Notes: generated by a model not told the origin, from the letters alone. A DNA stretch of 64,000 bases from Wenzhouxiangella sp. XN201 (GCF_011008905.1 NZ_JAAIVI010000017.1:310001-374000); one strand, 5' to 3'. Counted from the first letter of the stretch, positions 10,881 to 21,277 are shown. Numbers and translations: made by a program.

Positions 10881-11524
10881 TCCGGGCCACCGCCATCTTC
10901 GGCGGCACCTTCGATCCGGTCCATTACGGGCACCTGCGCGCGGCCGCCGAGGTTTGCGAGAAACTCGGGGTCGATGATTTTCGGCTGCTGCCGGCCGGCC
11001 AGCCACCGCACCGGGATCATACCGGGGCCGAGGCCTATCATCGCCTGGCCATGCTGGAACTGGCGCTGGCGCCTTATCCGGACCTGGCGGTGGACGAACG
11101 CGAAGTGCGCCGCGAAGGTCCGTCTTACATGGTCGATACCCTGGCCACGATCAGGGAGGAAGCCGGCCAGCGCCCGATCCTGTTCTGCCTGGGCCAGGAT
11201 GCGGCCAACCAGCTCAGCGGTTGGCACCGCTGGCGTGAACTGTTCGATCTCGCCCACCTGGTGGTGATGAAACGCCCGCGCAGCCGGCCGCGCTACAGCG
11301 GGGAGGTGGCCGAGGTGCTGCGCGATCGCCGGGTGCGCAGCGTAAGGAAGCTGTCGGAGGCCCCGGCCGGGCGGGTCTGTACCGTTGGCGTCACGCAACT
11401 GGCGATCTCCTCGACCGATATTCGCAACCAGTTGGCAGAAGGGCGCGATCCGCGTTTCCTGCTGCCGTCCACGGTGCTGGCCTATATCCGCAAGCACGGC
11501 CTGTACGGTTGCGGTGAAAGCTAG
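10877..11524 (+). CDS. nadD: Nicotinate-nucleotide adenylyltransferase
   Basis: The protein is 215 residues from ATG 10877. It transfers AMP from ATP to nicotinate mononucleotide in NAD synthesis. The nucleotidyltransferase motif is GGTFDPVHYGHLR near the N-terminus, and the C-terminal motif is ISSTDIRNQLAEG. The open frame extends back to 10820 inside holA, but the ATG at 10877 gives the usual family length and a 4-bp overlap with holA. Confidence 0.96.
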   Translation: MIRATAIFGGTFDPVHYGHLRAAAEVCEKLGVDDFRLLPAGQPPHRDHTGAEAYHRLAMLELALAPYPDLAVDEREVRREGPSYMVDTLATIREEAGQRPILFCLGQDAANQLSGWHRWRELFDLAHLVVMKRPRSRPRYSGEVAEVLRDRRVRSVRKLSEAPAGRVCTVGVTQLAISSTDIRNQLAEGRDPRFLLPSTVLAYIRKHGLYGCGES

Positions 11525-11559
11525 CCGGACAAGGCGTAAAATGGAGCCTGAATCCACCC

Positions 11560-11940
11560 ATGAGTGACTCCTTGAGCGACAAGCAAAGACTCGACCCGCA
11601 GGCTCTGCGGGATCTCGCGGTTTCCACCCTCGAAGACGCCAAGGCGCAGGACATCCAGGTCATCGACCTGGTCGAGCGCAGCAGCTTCGCCGATTACATG
11701 ATCATTGCTTCGGGCACCTCGTCGCGGCAGGTCAAGGCCATGGCCGATCGCCTGGTCCAGCGCGCCAAGTCTCGCGGTATCCAGCCGCTGGGCGTCGAGG
11801 GCGCCGACGAATCCCAATGGGTGTTGGTCGACCTGGCCGACGTGATCGTTCACGTCATGCAGCCGCAGACGCGCGCTTTTTACAACCTCGAGAAACTCTG
11901 GACGGCACCGCCGGCGACGCGAACCAGCGCCGGGGGCTGA
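11560..11940 (+). CDS. rsfS: Ribosome silencing factor RsfS
   Basis: This 126-residue protein is of the RsfS/Iojap family. It binds ribosomal protein uL14 and prevents subunit joining under starvation. Conserved stretches are DIQVIDLVERSSFADYMIIASGTS, SRQVKAMADRL, GVEGADESQWVLVDLADVIVHVM and FYNLEKLW. It lies 35 bp after nadD and is followed after one base by rlmH, the classical nadD-rsfS-rlmH order. Confidence 0.96.
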   Translation: MSDSLSDKQRLDPQALRDLAVSTLEDAKAQDIQVIDLVERSSFADYMIIASGTSSRQVKAMADRLVQRAKSRGIQPLGVEGADESQWVLVDLADVIVHVMQPQTRAFYNLEKLWTAPPATRTSAGG

Positions 11941-11941
11941 C

Positions 11942-12403
11942 ATGCGTCTGACGGTCGCCGCGGTGGGCACCCGCATGCCCGGCTGGGTGGCGGAAGGCTG
12001 GGAGGAATATGCCCGCCGGATGCCGGCCCATCTTGCTCTCGACTTGGTCGAGGTGGCGGTCGCAGGCAAGGCCGGGGCCGGACGCGAGCAGGGCGTGGAA
12101 GGCGAGCGCCTGCGCCAGAAGTTGCCCGAACGAGCCCGCATCGTCGCCCTGGAGATCACGGCTCGGCCCTGGTCGACCGAAAAGCTGGCCGAACGCCTGG
12201 AACAATGGCAACTCGAAGGCGACCCGGTCTGCTTCCTGATCGGTGGCGCCGACGGCCTTGATACGGATCTGCTGGCCGCGGCCCACGAACGCTGGTCCCT
12301 GGGCCCGGCCACCCTGCCGCATATGCTGGTTCGCGTGTTGGTGGCTGAGCAGCTGTATCGGGCTTCGATGATTCTTGCCGGGCATCCGTATCATCGCGCT
12401 TAA
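11942..12403 (+). CDS. rlmH: 23S rRNA pseudouridine-1915 N3-methyltransferase
   Basis: This 153-residue SPOUT-class enzyme methylates pseudouridine 1915 of helix 69 in 23S rRNA. Visible motifs are the SAM-binding FLIGGADGL and the C-terminal LPHMLVRVLVAEQLYRA with the final HPYHRA. Length matches E. coli RlmH (155). The start is one base after the rsfS stop, and the maf start follows 7 bp after its stop. Confidence 0.96.
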   Translation: MRLTVAAVGTRMPGWVAEGWEEYARRMPAHLALDLVEVAVAGKAGAGREQGVEGERLRQKLPERARIVALEITARPWSTEKLAERLEQWQLEGDPVCFLIGGADGLDTDLLAAAHERWSLGPATLPHMLVRVLVAEQLYRASMILAGHPYHRA

Positions 12404-12410
12404 CGATCCC

Positions 12411-12986
12411 ATGAACGATCGCAAACGCCTGATTCTCGCTTCCGCCTCCCCTCGCCGCCGCGAACTGTTGTCGCTGTTCGACATCGATTTTGATGTCCGG
12501 CCGGCGCATATCGATGAGTCGGTCGGCGAGGGTGAGGTGCCGACTGACTACGTGCGACGCATGGCGCGGGAAAAGGCGCTGGCCATGCAAGTGCGAGGTA
12601 ACGGATGTTTCGTGATCGGCTCGGATACTGCCGTCGTGCTCGATGGAGAAATTCTCGGCAAGCCGCTCGATGATGACGAGGCGAGCAACATGCTCGCGGC
12701 GCTCTCCGGTCGCGAGCATGAAGTGTTGTCGGCTGTCGCCCTGGTGGCACCGGACGGCCGGATCGATGAGCGCCTGAGCGTCACAGCGGTCGACTTAGCC
12801 GAGCTGCCCGCCGCCTGGATCGCGCGCTATGTCGCGTCCGGCGAGCCGCACGACAAGGCCGGGGCCTATGGCATCCAGGGCGCGGCCGGGGTCTGGGTGC
12901 GTCGCCTGACCGGCAGCTACAGCGGCGTCGTCGGCCTGCCCCTGTTCGAGACCGGCGAGCTGCTGCGTGAGGCCGGATTGGCCTGA
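12411..12986 (+). CDS. Maf/YhdE-type nucleoside triphosphate pyrophosphatase
   Basis: The protein is 191 residues from ATG 12411. Maf proteins hydrolyse dTTP/UTP (YhdE branch) or m7GTP (YceF branch). The N-terminus RLILASASPRRRELL and the central VIGSDTAVVLDGEILGKP are family signatures. The late YGIQGAAGVWVRRLTGSYSGVVGLP, together with the position directly before rng, favours the YhdE (dTTP/UTP) branch. The open frame back to 12375 overlaps rlmH and is not used. Confidence 0.93.
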   Translation: MNDRKRLILASASPRRRELLSLFDIDFDVRPAHIDESVGEGEVPTDYVRRMAREKALAMQVRGNGCFVIGSDTAVVLDGEILGKPLDDDEASNMLAALSGREHEVLSAVALVAPDGRIDERLSVTAVDLAELPAAWIARYVASGEPHDKAGAYGIQGAAGVWVRRLTGSYSGVVGLPLFETGELLREAGLA

Positions 12987-13035
12987 TCGGGTGCTATTCT
13001 TGCCTGCAGTGACCTGAAACGGCGGGAATGGCCCT

Positions 13036-14508
13036 GTGAGCGACGAAATCCTGATCAATGTCTCGCCCACCGAGCGACGGGTAGCGGTGGTCGAAAGCGG
13101 GCTGCTGCAGGAGCTCTACATCGAGCGTAGCGGCGAGTCCAGCTATGTCGGCAACATCTATCAGGGCCGGGTCGAGCGTGTGCTGCCGGGCATGCAGGCG
13201 GCTTTCGTTAATATTGGCCTGGAGCGCACGGCGTTTCTGCATGCGGCCGACATCGTTCCGCGTCAGCCCGAACTCGACGAAAACGGTGAAGCGCGTCCCA
13301 TTCCGCTGATCACCGAGTTGATCAGCCAGGGGCAGCAGTTGCTCGTCCAGGTCATCAAGGACCCGCTCGGCAGCAAGGGCGCGAGACTGACCACCCAGCT
13401 GAGCATTCCCTCGCGTTATCTGGTGCTGCTGCCCGGGGTCGACAGTCTGGGCGTATCGGTGCGTATCGAGGTCGAGGAGGAGCGCGACCGACTGCGCGGC
13501 CTCCTGCGTGAGTGCCTTGGCGAAGCGACGGGGCACGGCTTCATCATCCGCACCAATGCCGAAGGCGTGGAGCGCGAAGCGCTCGAACGCGACGTCGATT
13601 ACCTGCGCCGCCTCTGGCCGCGTATCGAAGTCGATGCCTCCGATGCAGTGGCCGGGCAGTGCGTTTACGAGGATCTTTCGCTGCCGTATCGGTCACTGAG
13701 GGATTTGATGCATGCCGGGATCGAGAAGGTGCGCATCGACGATCGCGAAACCTGGCGGCGGGCGGTGAAGTTCGCCGGTGAGTTTTTTCCCGAGTGGGTC
13801 GACCGGATAGAGTTTTACGACGGCGAGGGTCCGCTGTTTGACCTCTACGGGGTCGAAACTGAAATCGAGCGTGCGCTCAATCGCACCACGCCGCTGAAAT
13901 CCGGTGGTCACCTGACCATTGATCAGACCGAGGCGATGACCACCGTCGACGTCAATACCGGTTCCTACCTCGGTCACCGCAACCTCGAAGAAACCATCTA
14001 CAAGACGAATCTCGAAGCGGCGCAGGCAATCGCGCGCCAGCTCAGGTTGCGCAATCTCGGCGGCATCATCATCATCGATTTCATCGACATGACCGATGTT
14101 GATCACAAGCGCCAGGTCTTGCGTACCCTGCAGCGTGCCCTGGAGCGTGATCATGCCCGCACCACGGTGTCGGACATCACCGACCTGGGCCTGGTCGAGA
14201 TGACGCGCAAGCGCACGACCGAAAGCCTGGAGCATCGCCTGTGCGAGCCCTGTCCGGCCTGCGAGGGCCGCGGCCGGGTCAAGAGCGTGGATACGGTCTG
14301 TTCGGAAATTTTCCGGGAGATCCTGCGCGCGGTGCGCCAGTTCGAGACGGGTCAGATGCGCGTCATGACCAGCCCGCCGGTCGTCGATCGCATGCTCGAA
14401 GAGCATCATCGTTCGCTGGCAGAACTGACCGAGCAGCTCGGCACCAGCATCTGCTTCCAGCCCGAGGAGCAGTACGGGCAGGATCAGTTCGACGTGGTAC
14501 TGCTTTGA
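13036..14508 (+). CDS. rng: Ribonuclease G
   Basis: This 490-residue endoribonuclease of the RNase E/G family processes the 5' end of 16S rRNA and decays mRNA. It has the N-terminal S1 domain (VGNIYQGRVERVLPGMQAAFVNIG). The catalytic Mg-binding segments are MTTVDVNTG and GGIIIIDFIDM. The zinc-link cysteines are in CEPCPACEGRGR. The length fits RNase G, without the long C-terminal degradosome scaffold of RNase E. The start is GTG. It sits between maf and yhdP, as in enterobacteria. Confidence 0.96.
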   Translation: MSDEILINVSPTERRVAVVESGLLQELYIERSGESSYVGNIYQGRVERVLPGMQAAFVNIGLERTAFLHAADIVPRQPELDENGEARPIPLITELISQGQQLLVQVIKDPLGSKGARLTTQLSIPSRYLVLLPGVDSLGVSVRIEVEEERDRLRGLLRECLGEATGHGFIIRTNAEGVEREALERDVDYLRRLWPRIEVDASDAVAGQCVYEDLSLPYRSLRDLMHAGIEKVRIDDRETWRRAVKFAGEFFPEWVDRIEFYDGEGPLFDLYGVETEIERALNRTTPLKSGGHLTIDQTEAMTTVDVNTGSYLGHRNLEETIYKTNLEAAQAIARQLRLRNLGGIIIIDFIDMTDVDHKRQVLRTLQRALERDHARTTVSDITDLGLVEMTRKRTTESLEHRLCEPCPACEGRGRVKSVDTVCSEIFREILRAVRQFETGQMRVMTSPPVVDRMLEEHHRSLAELTEQLGTSICFQPEEQYGQDQFDVVLL

Positions 14509-17500
14509 GTTCGGAGGTAAAGACAGTTCGTCGAACGCGCCTCGGAACGGCGCTGCAGCTATTGAGCCAGTGGCTGGTGGCACTGGTCGCCGCCCTGATT
14601 ATCGTCACGGCGGTTCTGGTCGGTATCGGCCGCTTGCTGATTCCCTACGCCGATGAACTCAGGCCCTGGCTGGAAATCCGCCTGGCGGAGGGTCTCGGTG
14701 AAGAAGTCGAGATCGAGCACGTCGAGGTGCGCTGGCCGCGGCTGACACCGACCATCACCCTGGTGGGCGTGCGTGCCGGTAGTGAAGACGAACCGCTGGC
14801 ACATGTCGGTCGAGCGATCCTGGAGATGTACCTGCCCGACCTGCTGCGTGCGGACCGCTCGCCGTTCAGGCTGGTCGTGCTGGGCCTGGACCTGGCGGTG
14901 GTCGAGGACGATTCGGGGCGCTGGGGTCTGCGCCTGGAACGCGGCGGTGAACTCGGCGGTGGAGCCCAGGGAAGCCAGAGCCTCGGCGGCGAGCTGCTGA
15001 TCCGCGATGCGCGCGTTCGAGTGCTGCCCCGGGAGCGGCCGGCTCTCGAGATGGTCCTTTCGGAAGGCGTGATTCGCCGCAATACCGAGCGTATGGAGCT
15101 GCTGGCCGATTTGCATCTGGCCCTGGAGCCCGAGGCGAAGCTGTCGCTGGCCGCGCGGGCGGGTCATGCCGACGGAAGCGTCGACGAAGTGCTCGGTCGC
15201 GCCGGCATCGAGGGGCTGTCGCTGGACTCGACCGGGCTCGCGGCGCTGGTTCCCGGTGGCGTCGAGTTGCCGCCGGATCGACTCGAGGCTGACCTGCGTT
15301 TCGGCTGGCGTCGGGGGCAGGGGAGCTGGTCGGCACTCGACTTCGGCGTCACCGGCGACGACGATTTTTCTGTATCGGGGCAACTACGTGCCGAGCGCCG
15401 GGATCGACGTATCGATGCGCAATTGGTCAGGCTCGACAGCAGTGGGGAATCGGTTGCGCGGGATATCGTGATGGCCCACGACGCCGGGCTCTGGGCGGCC
15501 GACATTCCGGCGCTCGATCTGGCTGCTGTTCACGGAATGCTTGATCGCTGGCTGGGTGGCTGGCAGCACTGGCCGACGCAATTGTCCGGTCGTCTGGAAG
15601 CGGTCACCGGCCTGTATCGCCATCCCGGATCCCTGCATCGCCTGTCCGGCCGGGTCGAGAACTTTGCTTTCGATCTGCCGGATGATCGCGCCGCGGTCTC
15701 GGGTATCGACGCCGAGCTGGGTATCGTCGGTGACCGCGCCAGTTTCACGCTTTCGGGCAGTCCGGTTATCGACTGGCCAGCGAAGATGCGCCAGCCCATT
15801 CCAATTGAAGCGATTTCCGGCCGGGTCATCGTCTCTCCCGGGGCCGTACAGCTTGACGGCATCGCCGGGCGGCGTCCCGAGGCCGAGGCGCGCGCCGATG
15901 GCTGGGTCTGGCTCGGCGGCGGCCGTCCTTTCCTGGATTTCCTGGTCGAGGGCGACGTGATCGAACCGGTCGATCCGCGGCCCTGGTTACCGGCCGGGCA
16001 AATCCCGCCGCGGGCGCTCGAGTGGCTTGACCATGCGCTGCTGGGCGTGGCTGGCGCAAACGGCGGAATCAATTACCATTTTCGTCTGGGGCACAAGTTC
16101 AGAAACTGGTTCGCAGGTGATTTCCAGGCCTGGATCGATTTCGCCGGGGCCGACTTGGACTTCTGGCCCGGCTGGCCGCAGGCTCAGGCCATGAGCGGGC
16201 AGGTCGATTTCGTCGGGCGCAGTCTGTCGGGCCGCGTCGAGCGGGGCGAGCTCGGTCAGGTCGAGGTGACCGCCGAGCGTGTGTTGATACCTGACCTGAG
16301 CAGACCGGAGCTGACCCTGGATCTGGCCACCGTCGGTGCCCGCGCCGAGGCGCTACGCACATTGATCGCGAGCTTTCCGTTCGAGAACTGGTCGCAGTTC
16401 CTCGAGCCCTTGCGCGGCGAAGGGACGCTGAACCTGTCGACCGGCCTGGTGCTGCCGGTTCGCGACATGCCGTCCTGGCAGTTGCAAGGCCGTGCGGTTT
16501 TCGACGATACCGTGATCGCCCTGCCGCAGGCCGGACTGGCATTTTCCGGGGTGACCGGAGACGTCGCCTTCGACCGTGACGGCATTGCACCAGCCCGGCT
16601 GCAACTTGGAACGGGGGAGGATCAATGGCTGAGTCTCGAGGCGGCATTCGGAGCGGAGGCCTGGATGTCGCTCGACGGTCGACTGTCGCCGGCGAGGGTA
16701 CTGGCGCCGGATGCGCGCTGGCGGCCGCTGGCCGACAGGCTGTCCGGTGTGAGCGACTGGCGTGCCCGACTCCAGCGGCGGGAGAGCGCCGAGGGCTGGC
16801 GGCTGACGCTGGACTCGAATCTCCAAGGACTGGAAAGCGATTTGCCGGAACCGCTGATCAAGGCCGCCGATACCGCCATCGAGCTGTCCGTGGATCTGAC
16901 TTCCGGCCAGGATGGCCTCGCGCTGGACGCCAGCCTGGCCGAGCGTCTGGCGCTGTCGGCGCGGCAGCGTGCCGGTCAGTGGCAACTGACTGCCGGGCTG
17001 GGCCAGCCGGCGCCGGAATTGCCCGAGGGCGATGATTTCGCGGTCGCCGGGTCGCTGGACCGGCTCGATTTGTCGGCCTGGTCTGCTGAGTTGTCCCGGC
17101 TACCGGTAGCGCCGACCGGGTCGGCGCCCCGGGGTCGGGCAAGCCTCTCACTCGATAAGCTCGATTACGGCGGAGTGAGCCTGGAGGCCCTGGAGCTCGA
17201 TCTGCTGCGCGAATCAAACAACTGGAAGCTGACACTCCAGGGCGATTCGGTCAGCGGTGACGTGACCATTCCCGTTCCGCTCGACTCCGGGCGGGTGATG
17301 GCCATTGATCTTCAGCATCTGCACCTCGAGGAACTCATCGACGAGGAATCCACTGACCAACTCGAAGCCGCTCCCATGCCGGAGCAGACCGACACCCAGG
17401 TGCCCAGCGATGCGCCGCCCATGCACCTGCTGATCGAGGATCTGAGTTATCGCGGGCTGACGCTCGGCCGGGTGCGCATGGAAAGCCATTCCCGGCGCGA

Positions 17501-18263
17501 TGGCGTCGAGTTCGAGCGGATGGAGATCGATGGCCCGTACCTGGAGCTGAGCGGCTACGGACGCTGGATTACCAGCGATGACGGCCCGATCACCCAGTTC
17601 GAGGGGCGTCTGATCAGTCTCGACTTCGACCCCCTGCTGAAGTCCTTTGGTTACGAAACCGGCCTGAGTGTCGGTCGCTCACAGATCGAGTTGTCCGGAA
17701 GCTGGCCGGGCTCGCCGGCCGACTTTTCCCTGGCCCGTCTCGATGGCGTGCTCGATCTGGACATGTACGACGGCAATATCCCCGAAGCGCGTCCCGGCGC
17801 CGGCCGCTTGATCGGTCTGGTCAGTATCAGCACGATTCCGCGCCGTCTGGCGCTCGACTTTCGCGACGTATTCTCGCAGGGCCTGGCTTTCGACCGGATC
17901 GAGGGGCGTTTCGAGCTGGCCTCGGGCGTGGCCCGTACCGACGGGCTCAGCATCGATTCACCGGCAGCCGATATCGAGGTTTCCGGCGCGACTGACATGG
18001 GGGCGCGAACCTACGATCAGCTCATCGTGGTCGAACCGGGTGTGAGCAATACCCTGCCGATCATTGGCGTGTTGACCGGCGGCCCGGCAGGTGCCGCCGC
18101 CGGACTGATCTTGCGCAGTCTGCTCGAGCGTCCACTGCAGGGCATTGCCGAGGCCCGCTACCGGGTAACCGGTTCGTGGGAAGATCCGCAGGTGGAACTG
18201 GTCGAGACGCGAGCGGCCGATTTGCCGGACGCCGCCGACTCGGCTGAAGACACTCCGGATTGA
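14505..18263 (+). CDS. yhdP: YhdP-family AsmA-like inner-membrane protein
   Basis: This protein of about 1252 residues has one N-terminal membrane helix (WLVALVAALIIVTAVLVGIGRLL) and a very large periplasmic part. The C-terminal AsmA-like/DUF3971-type region includes GVLDLDMYDGNIPEARPGAG and LPIIGVLTGGPAGAAAGLI. YhdP is known to help move phospholipid to the outer membrane. The start is my choice: TTG 14505 overlaps the rng stop by 4 bp and keeps the basic residues before the helix. A strong GGAGG lies at 14513-14517, inside codons 3-5, with no usual start codon just after it. The frame stays open to 14241 inside rng. It is followed by tldD and pmbA, a conserved neighbourhood. Confidence 0.88.
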   Translation: MSSEVKTVRRTRLGTALQLLSQWLVALVAALIIVTAVLVGIGRLLIPYADELRPWLEIRLAEGLGEEVEIEHVEVRWPRLTPTITLVGVRAGSEDEPLAHVGRAILEMYLPDLLRADRSPFRLVVLGLDLAVVEDDSGRWGLRLERGGELGGGAQGSQSLGGELLIRDARVRVLPRERPALEMVLSEGVIRRNTERMELLADLHLALEPEAKLSLAARAGHADGSVDEVLGRAGIEGLSLDSTGLAALVPGGVELPPDRLEADLRFGWRRGQGSWSALDFGVTGDDDFSVSGQLRAERRDRRIDAQLVRLDSSGESVARDIVMAHDAGLWAADIPALDLAAVHGMLDRWLGGWQHWPTQLSGRLEAVTGLYRHPGSLHRLSGRVENFAFDLPDDRAAVSGIDAELGIVGDRASFTLSGSPVIDWPAKMRQPIPIEAISGRVIVSPGAVQLDGIAGRRPEAEARADGWVWLGGGRPFLDFLVEGDVIEPVDPRPWLPAGQIPPRALEWLDHALLGVAGANGGINYHFRLGHKFRNWFAGDFQAWIDFAGADLDFWPGWPQAQAMSGQVDFVGRSLSGRVERGELGQVEVTAERVLIPDLSRPELTLDLATVGARAEALRTLIASFPFENWSQFLEPLRGEGTLNLSTGLVLPVRDMPSWQLQGRAVFDDTVIALPQAGLAFSGVTGDVAFDRDGIAPARLQLGTGEDQWLSLEAAFGAEAWMSLDGRLSPARVLAPDARWRPLADRLSGVSDWRARLQRRESAEGWRLTLDSNLQGLESDLPEPLIKAADTAIELSVDLTSGQDGLALDASLAERLALSARQRAGQWQLTAGLGQPAPELPEGDDFAVAGSLDRLDLSAWSAELSRLPVAPTGSAPRGRASLSLDKLDYGGVSLEALELDLLRESNNWKLTLQGDSVSGDVTIPVPLDSGRVMAIDLQHLHLEELIDEESTDQLEAAPMPEQTDTQVPSDAPPMHLLIEDLSYRGLTLGRVRMESHSRRDGVEFERMEIDGPYLELSGYGRWITSDDGPITQFEGRLISLDFDPLLKSFGYETGLSVGRSQIELSGSWPGSPADFSLARLDGVLDLDMYDGNIPEARPGAGRLIGLVSISTIPRRLALDFRDVFSQGLAFDRIEGRFELASGVARTDGLSIDSPAADIEVSGATDMGARTYDQLIVVEPGVSNTLPIIGVLTGGPAGAAAGLILRSLLERPLQGIAEARYRVTGSWEDPQVELVETRAADLPDAADSAEDTPD

Positions 18264-18294
18264 AACAAGGACCTAACGACCGAATATCCAACCC

Positions 18295-19725
18295 ATGTAT
18301 CGACAAGTACTCGACAGCCTGCTGGTTCCGTCCGGCCTGGGCGAAACTGAACTGGAGCTGGCGCTAGGCCGGCTGGTCTCGTCACAGATCGATTTTGGCG
18401 AGCTGTATTTCCAGCACCGGCTGGCCGAAGGCTGGGCGCTGGAAGACGGCGCGGTCAAGAACGGCAGCTATGATTCCGACCAGGGCGTGGGCGTTCGCGC
18501 CGTCTCGGGTGCCGGAACGGGCTTCGCTTATGCTGATTCGATGGCCCTGCCGGCGCTGCTTGATGCCGCCGGCAGTGCGCGGGCGATTGCCCGCTCCGGA
18601 GGCAATGGCATGGTCCGGGTGGGCCGGCCGGTCGACGTGCCGGTACGCTACGGCGCCCATGACCCGGTCGGCGGCGGCAGTTCGGCCGAACGCGTGGAGT
18701 TACTGCGCACCATCGACGCCTACGTGCGTTCGCTCGACCAGCGCATCAGTCAGGTCAGCGTCAACCTGGCCGCCAGCCACGAGTCGATTCTGGTCGCGGC
18801 CACCGATGGTGTTCTGGCCGGTGATGTTCGGCCACTGGTGCGACTGGACGTACGGGTCCTGATGGAAGAGGATGGTCGCCGCGAGCAGGGCATGTCTGGC
18901 GGTGGCGGCCGCTGGTCGCTCGAGGCCGTGATGGAGCCGGAGTTCTGGCAGCAGCACGCGCACGAGGCGGTGCGCATCGCCGCGGTCAATCTCACCGCTG
19001 AATCCGCGCCGGCCGGGCACATGACTGTCGTGCTCGGCTCCGGCTGGCCGGGCGTGCTGCTGCACGAGGCGGTCGGGCACGGACTGGAAGGTGACTTCAA
19101 CCGCAAGGGTATTTCCGCCTTTGCCAACCGCATGGGCGACCGGGTTGCCACCGAGGAATGCACGGTGGTCGACGACGGCACCCTGGCCGACCGGCGCGGT
19201 TCGCTCAACATCGACGACGAGGGTACGCCCACCTCGTGTACGACGCTGATCGAGAAGGGGCGCCTGGTCGGTTACATGCAGGACCGGCTCAATGCCCGCC
19301 TGATGGGTATGCAGCCAACCGGCAACGGCCGGCGCGAATCCTTCGCCCACTTGCCGATGCCGCGCATGACCAATACCTACATGCTGCCCGGCAAGCACGA
19401 TCCGGGCGAGATCATCGCCTCGGTCGAGGACGGTATTTACGCGGTCGGCTTCAACGGCGGCCAGGTTGATATCACCTCGGGCAAGTTCGTGTTCGCCGCT
19501 TCCGAGGCTTACCGTGTGAAAAACGGCAAGGTCGGCGCCGCTATCAAGGGTGCGACCCTGATCGGCAACGGCCCGGACGTACTCACCCGTGTCGGCATGG
19601 TCGGCAACGACCTCGAGCTCGACAGCGGCATTGGTGTGTGCGGCAAGGAAGGCCAGGGCGTCCCGGTGGGTGTCGGCCAGCCCACGCTGAGAATCGACGG
19701 ACTGACCGTGGGCGGCACCGGTTGA
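18295..19725 (+). CDS. tldD: Metalloprotease TldD
   Basis: This 476-residue catalytic subunit of the TldD/TldE protease is involved in peptide processing and in degradation of unfolded or toxin peptides. The zinc motif HExxxH is seen as H257-E258-AVG-H262 in [15 protein letters not shown]. Other conserved parts are [38 protein letters not shown] and the C-terminal [18 protein letters not shown]. It lies 31 bp after yhdP and 46 bp before its partner pmbA, so both subunits are probably co-expressed. Confidence 0.97.
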   Translation: MYRQVLDSLLVPSGLGETELELALGRLVSSQIDFGELYFQHRLAEGWALEDGAVKNGSYDSDQGVGVRAVSGAGTGFAYADSMALPALLDAAGSARAIARSGGNGMVRVGRPVDVPVRYGAHDPVGGGSSAERVELLRTIDAYVRSLDQRISQVSVNLAASHESILVAATDGVLAGDVRPLVRLDVRVLMEEDGRREQGMSGGGGRWSLEAVMEPEFWQQHAHEAVRIAAVNLTAESAPAGHMTVVLGSGWPGVLLHEAVGHGLEGDFNRKGISAFANRMGDRVATEECTVVDDGTLADRRGSLNIDDEGTPTSCTTLIEKGRLVGYMQDRLNARLMGMQPTGNGRRESFAHLPMPRMTNTYMLPGKHDPGEIIASVEDGIYAVGFNGGQVDITSGKFVFAASEAYRVKNGKVGAAIKGATLIGNGPDVLTRVGMVGNDLELDSGIGVCGKEGQGVPVGVGQPTLRIDGLTVGGTG

Positions 19726-19771
19726 CGTATTTGGACCGGCCAACCCTGAATCAACACATGGAATTCGCAGC

Positions 19772-21151
19772 ATGACATCCAGCCAGCTACAGGCTTCGGG
19801 CAGCGATTCGCTTGTCCATGACCCCGACCGGGAAACCGAACTGCTGGTCGGTATCGCCCAGCGCGTGCTCGAGCGGGCGAAGGCCGGCGGCGCGGACCAG
19901 GCCGAAGTCTCGGTGTCCTCGGGCCTGGCGCGCGAGGCCGGCGTGCGCATGGGTGAAATCGAAACCCTGGAGGAGGCGCGTGATCGTACGGTCCAGGTCA
20001 CGGTGTACTGCCGTCAGTGCAGCGGCCATGCCAGTACCGGCGACCTGCGGCCCGGGGCGATTGACGAGACCGTCGAGCGGGCACTGGCCATCGCTCGTTA
20101 CACGCAGCGTGACCGGGCCGCCGGCCTGGCCGAGGCGTCGTTGATGGCCACCGAATTTCCGGATCTGGACCTGTGGCATCCGCATTCGCTGACCCTGGAC
20201 GACCTCGTCGCCCGCGCCATGGAAATCGAGCAGGCAGGACGGGACGCCGACGCGCGTATCAGCAATTCCGAAGGTGCGAGCGTGAGCAGCGAATCCAGCA
20301 TTGGAATCTATGCCAACTCGCATGGATTTATCGGCCCCGTGCGCGGCACCCTGTTTTCGCAAAGCTGCGTGTTGATCGCCGGCGACGAATCGGGCATGCA
20401 GCGCGACTACGACTGGGACAGCGCGCGCGCCTGGCAGGCGCTGGCTGCACCGGAAGTCACCGGCCGCGGCGCGGCGCTGCGCACGGTTCGGCGCCTGGGC
20501 GCCGACCGCATGCCTGGCGGACGCATGCCGGTGCTGTTCGCCCCGGAAGTCGCACGCGGCCTGATCGGCCACCTGGTGGGCGCGGTCTCCGGCGGCAATC
20601 TCTACCGGCGCAGCAGCTACCTGCTCGACGCCGTCGGCGAGCCTGTCCTACCCGGCTGGGCGTCGCTGATCGAGCGTCCCCGGCTGAAGGGCGCGGCGAA
20701 ATCGGCCGCATTCGATGGTGAAGGCGTGGCCACACGCGAGTCGCCCCTGGTCGATGACGGTGTGCTGGCCCGTTACGTGTTGAGCAGTTATTCGGCGCGT
20801 CGGCTCGGGCTCGAAACGACGGCCAATGCCGGCGGGGTGCACAACCTCGAGTTCGACGGCGGCAGCCTGGACTTCAATGAGTTGCTGGCCGAGATGGGCA
20901 ACGGGCTGCTGGTGACCGAAGTGATGGGGCAGGGTGTCAACCTGGTCACCGGCGACTATTCGCGTGGCGCCGCCGGCTTCCGGGTCGAGAACGGCGAGAT
21001 CGCCCACGCGGTCGAGGAAATCACGATCGCCGGCCATCTGCGCGACATGCTGGGCAAGCTGGTGGCGGCGGGCACCGACATCGATACTCGCCGCAACATC
21101 CGCACCGGCTCGCTGCTGATCGAGGAGATGACCGTCGCCGGTGCCGAGTAG
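19772..21151 (+). CDS. pmbA: TldE/PmbA protease subunit
   Basis: This 459-residue partner of TldD lacks the HExxxH zinc site, as expected for TldE. Family features include KAGGADQAEVSVSSGLAREAG, the EGASVSSESS region, PVLFAPEVARGLIGHLVGAVSGGNLYR and GAAGFRVENGEIAHAVEEITIAGHL. In E. coli tldD and pmbA are far apart, but here they are adjacent. The gene ends the long codirectional block that began at leuS. A repeat element (21189-21277) follows before tpiA. Confidence 0.96.
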   Translation: MTSSQLQASGSDSLVHDPDRETELLVGIAQRVLERAKAGGADQAEVSVSSGLAREAGVRMGEIETLEEARDRTVQVTVYCRQCSGHASTGDLRPGAIDETVERALAIARYTQRDRAAGLAEASLMATEFPDLDLWHPHSLTLDDLVARAMEIEQAGRDADARISNSEGASVSSESSIGIYANSHGFIGPVRGTLFSQSCVLIAGDESGMQRDYDWDSARAWQALAAPEVTGRGAALRTVRRLGADRMPGGRMPVLFAPEVARGLIGHLVGAVSGGNLYRRSSYLLDAVGEPVLPGWASLIERPRLKGAAKSAAFDGEGVATRESPLVDDGVLARYVLSSYSARRLGLETTANAGGVHNLEFDGGSLDFNELLAEMGNGLLVTEVMGQGVNLVTGDYSRGAAGFRVENGEIAHAVEEITIAGHLRDMLGKLVAAGTDIDTRRNIRTGSLLIEEMTVAGAE

Positions 21152-21188
21152 ATAGCCGCTGGGGTCAGTAGAGTCGAAGAATCGAAGC

Positions 21189-21277
21189 AACCACGGAATA
21201 CACGGAAAGCACGGAAGGTCACTTTTTCCGATCGGATGTCATCCGTGTGTTCCGTGTGTTCCGTGTATTCCGTGGTT
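21189..21277. repeat. Inverted repeat with 9-bp tandem units (CACGGAA type)
   Basis: The left arm (21189-21217) and right arm (about 21241-21277) are complementary. Each is built from tandem 9-bp units: CACGGAATA, CACGGAAAG and CACGGAAGG on the left, and the same kind in complement on the right (four units). The loop is about 22 nt. It occupies the pmbA-tpiA junction and reads through as TEYTEHTEHT in a spurious minus-strand frame. It has the same architecture as the elements at 27530, 32503 and 62721 but a different unit sequence. It may form a hairpin in RNA. Confidence 0.85.
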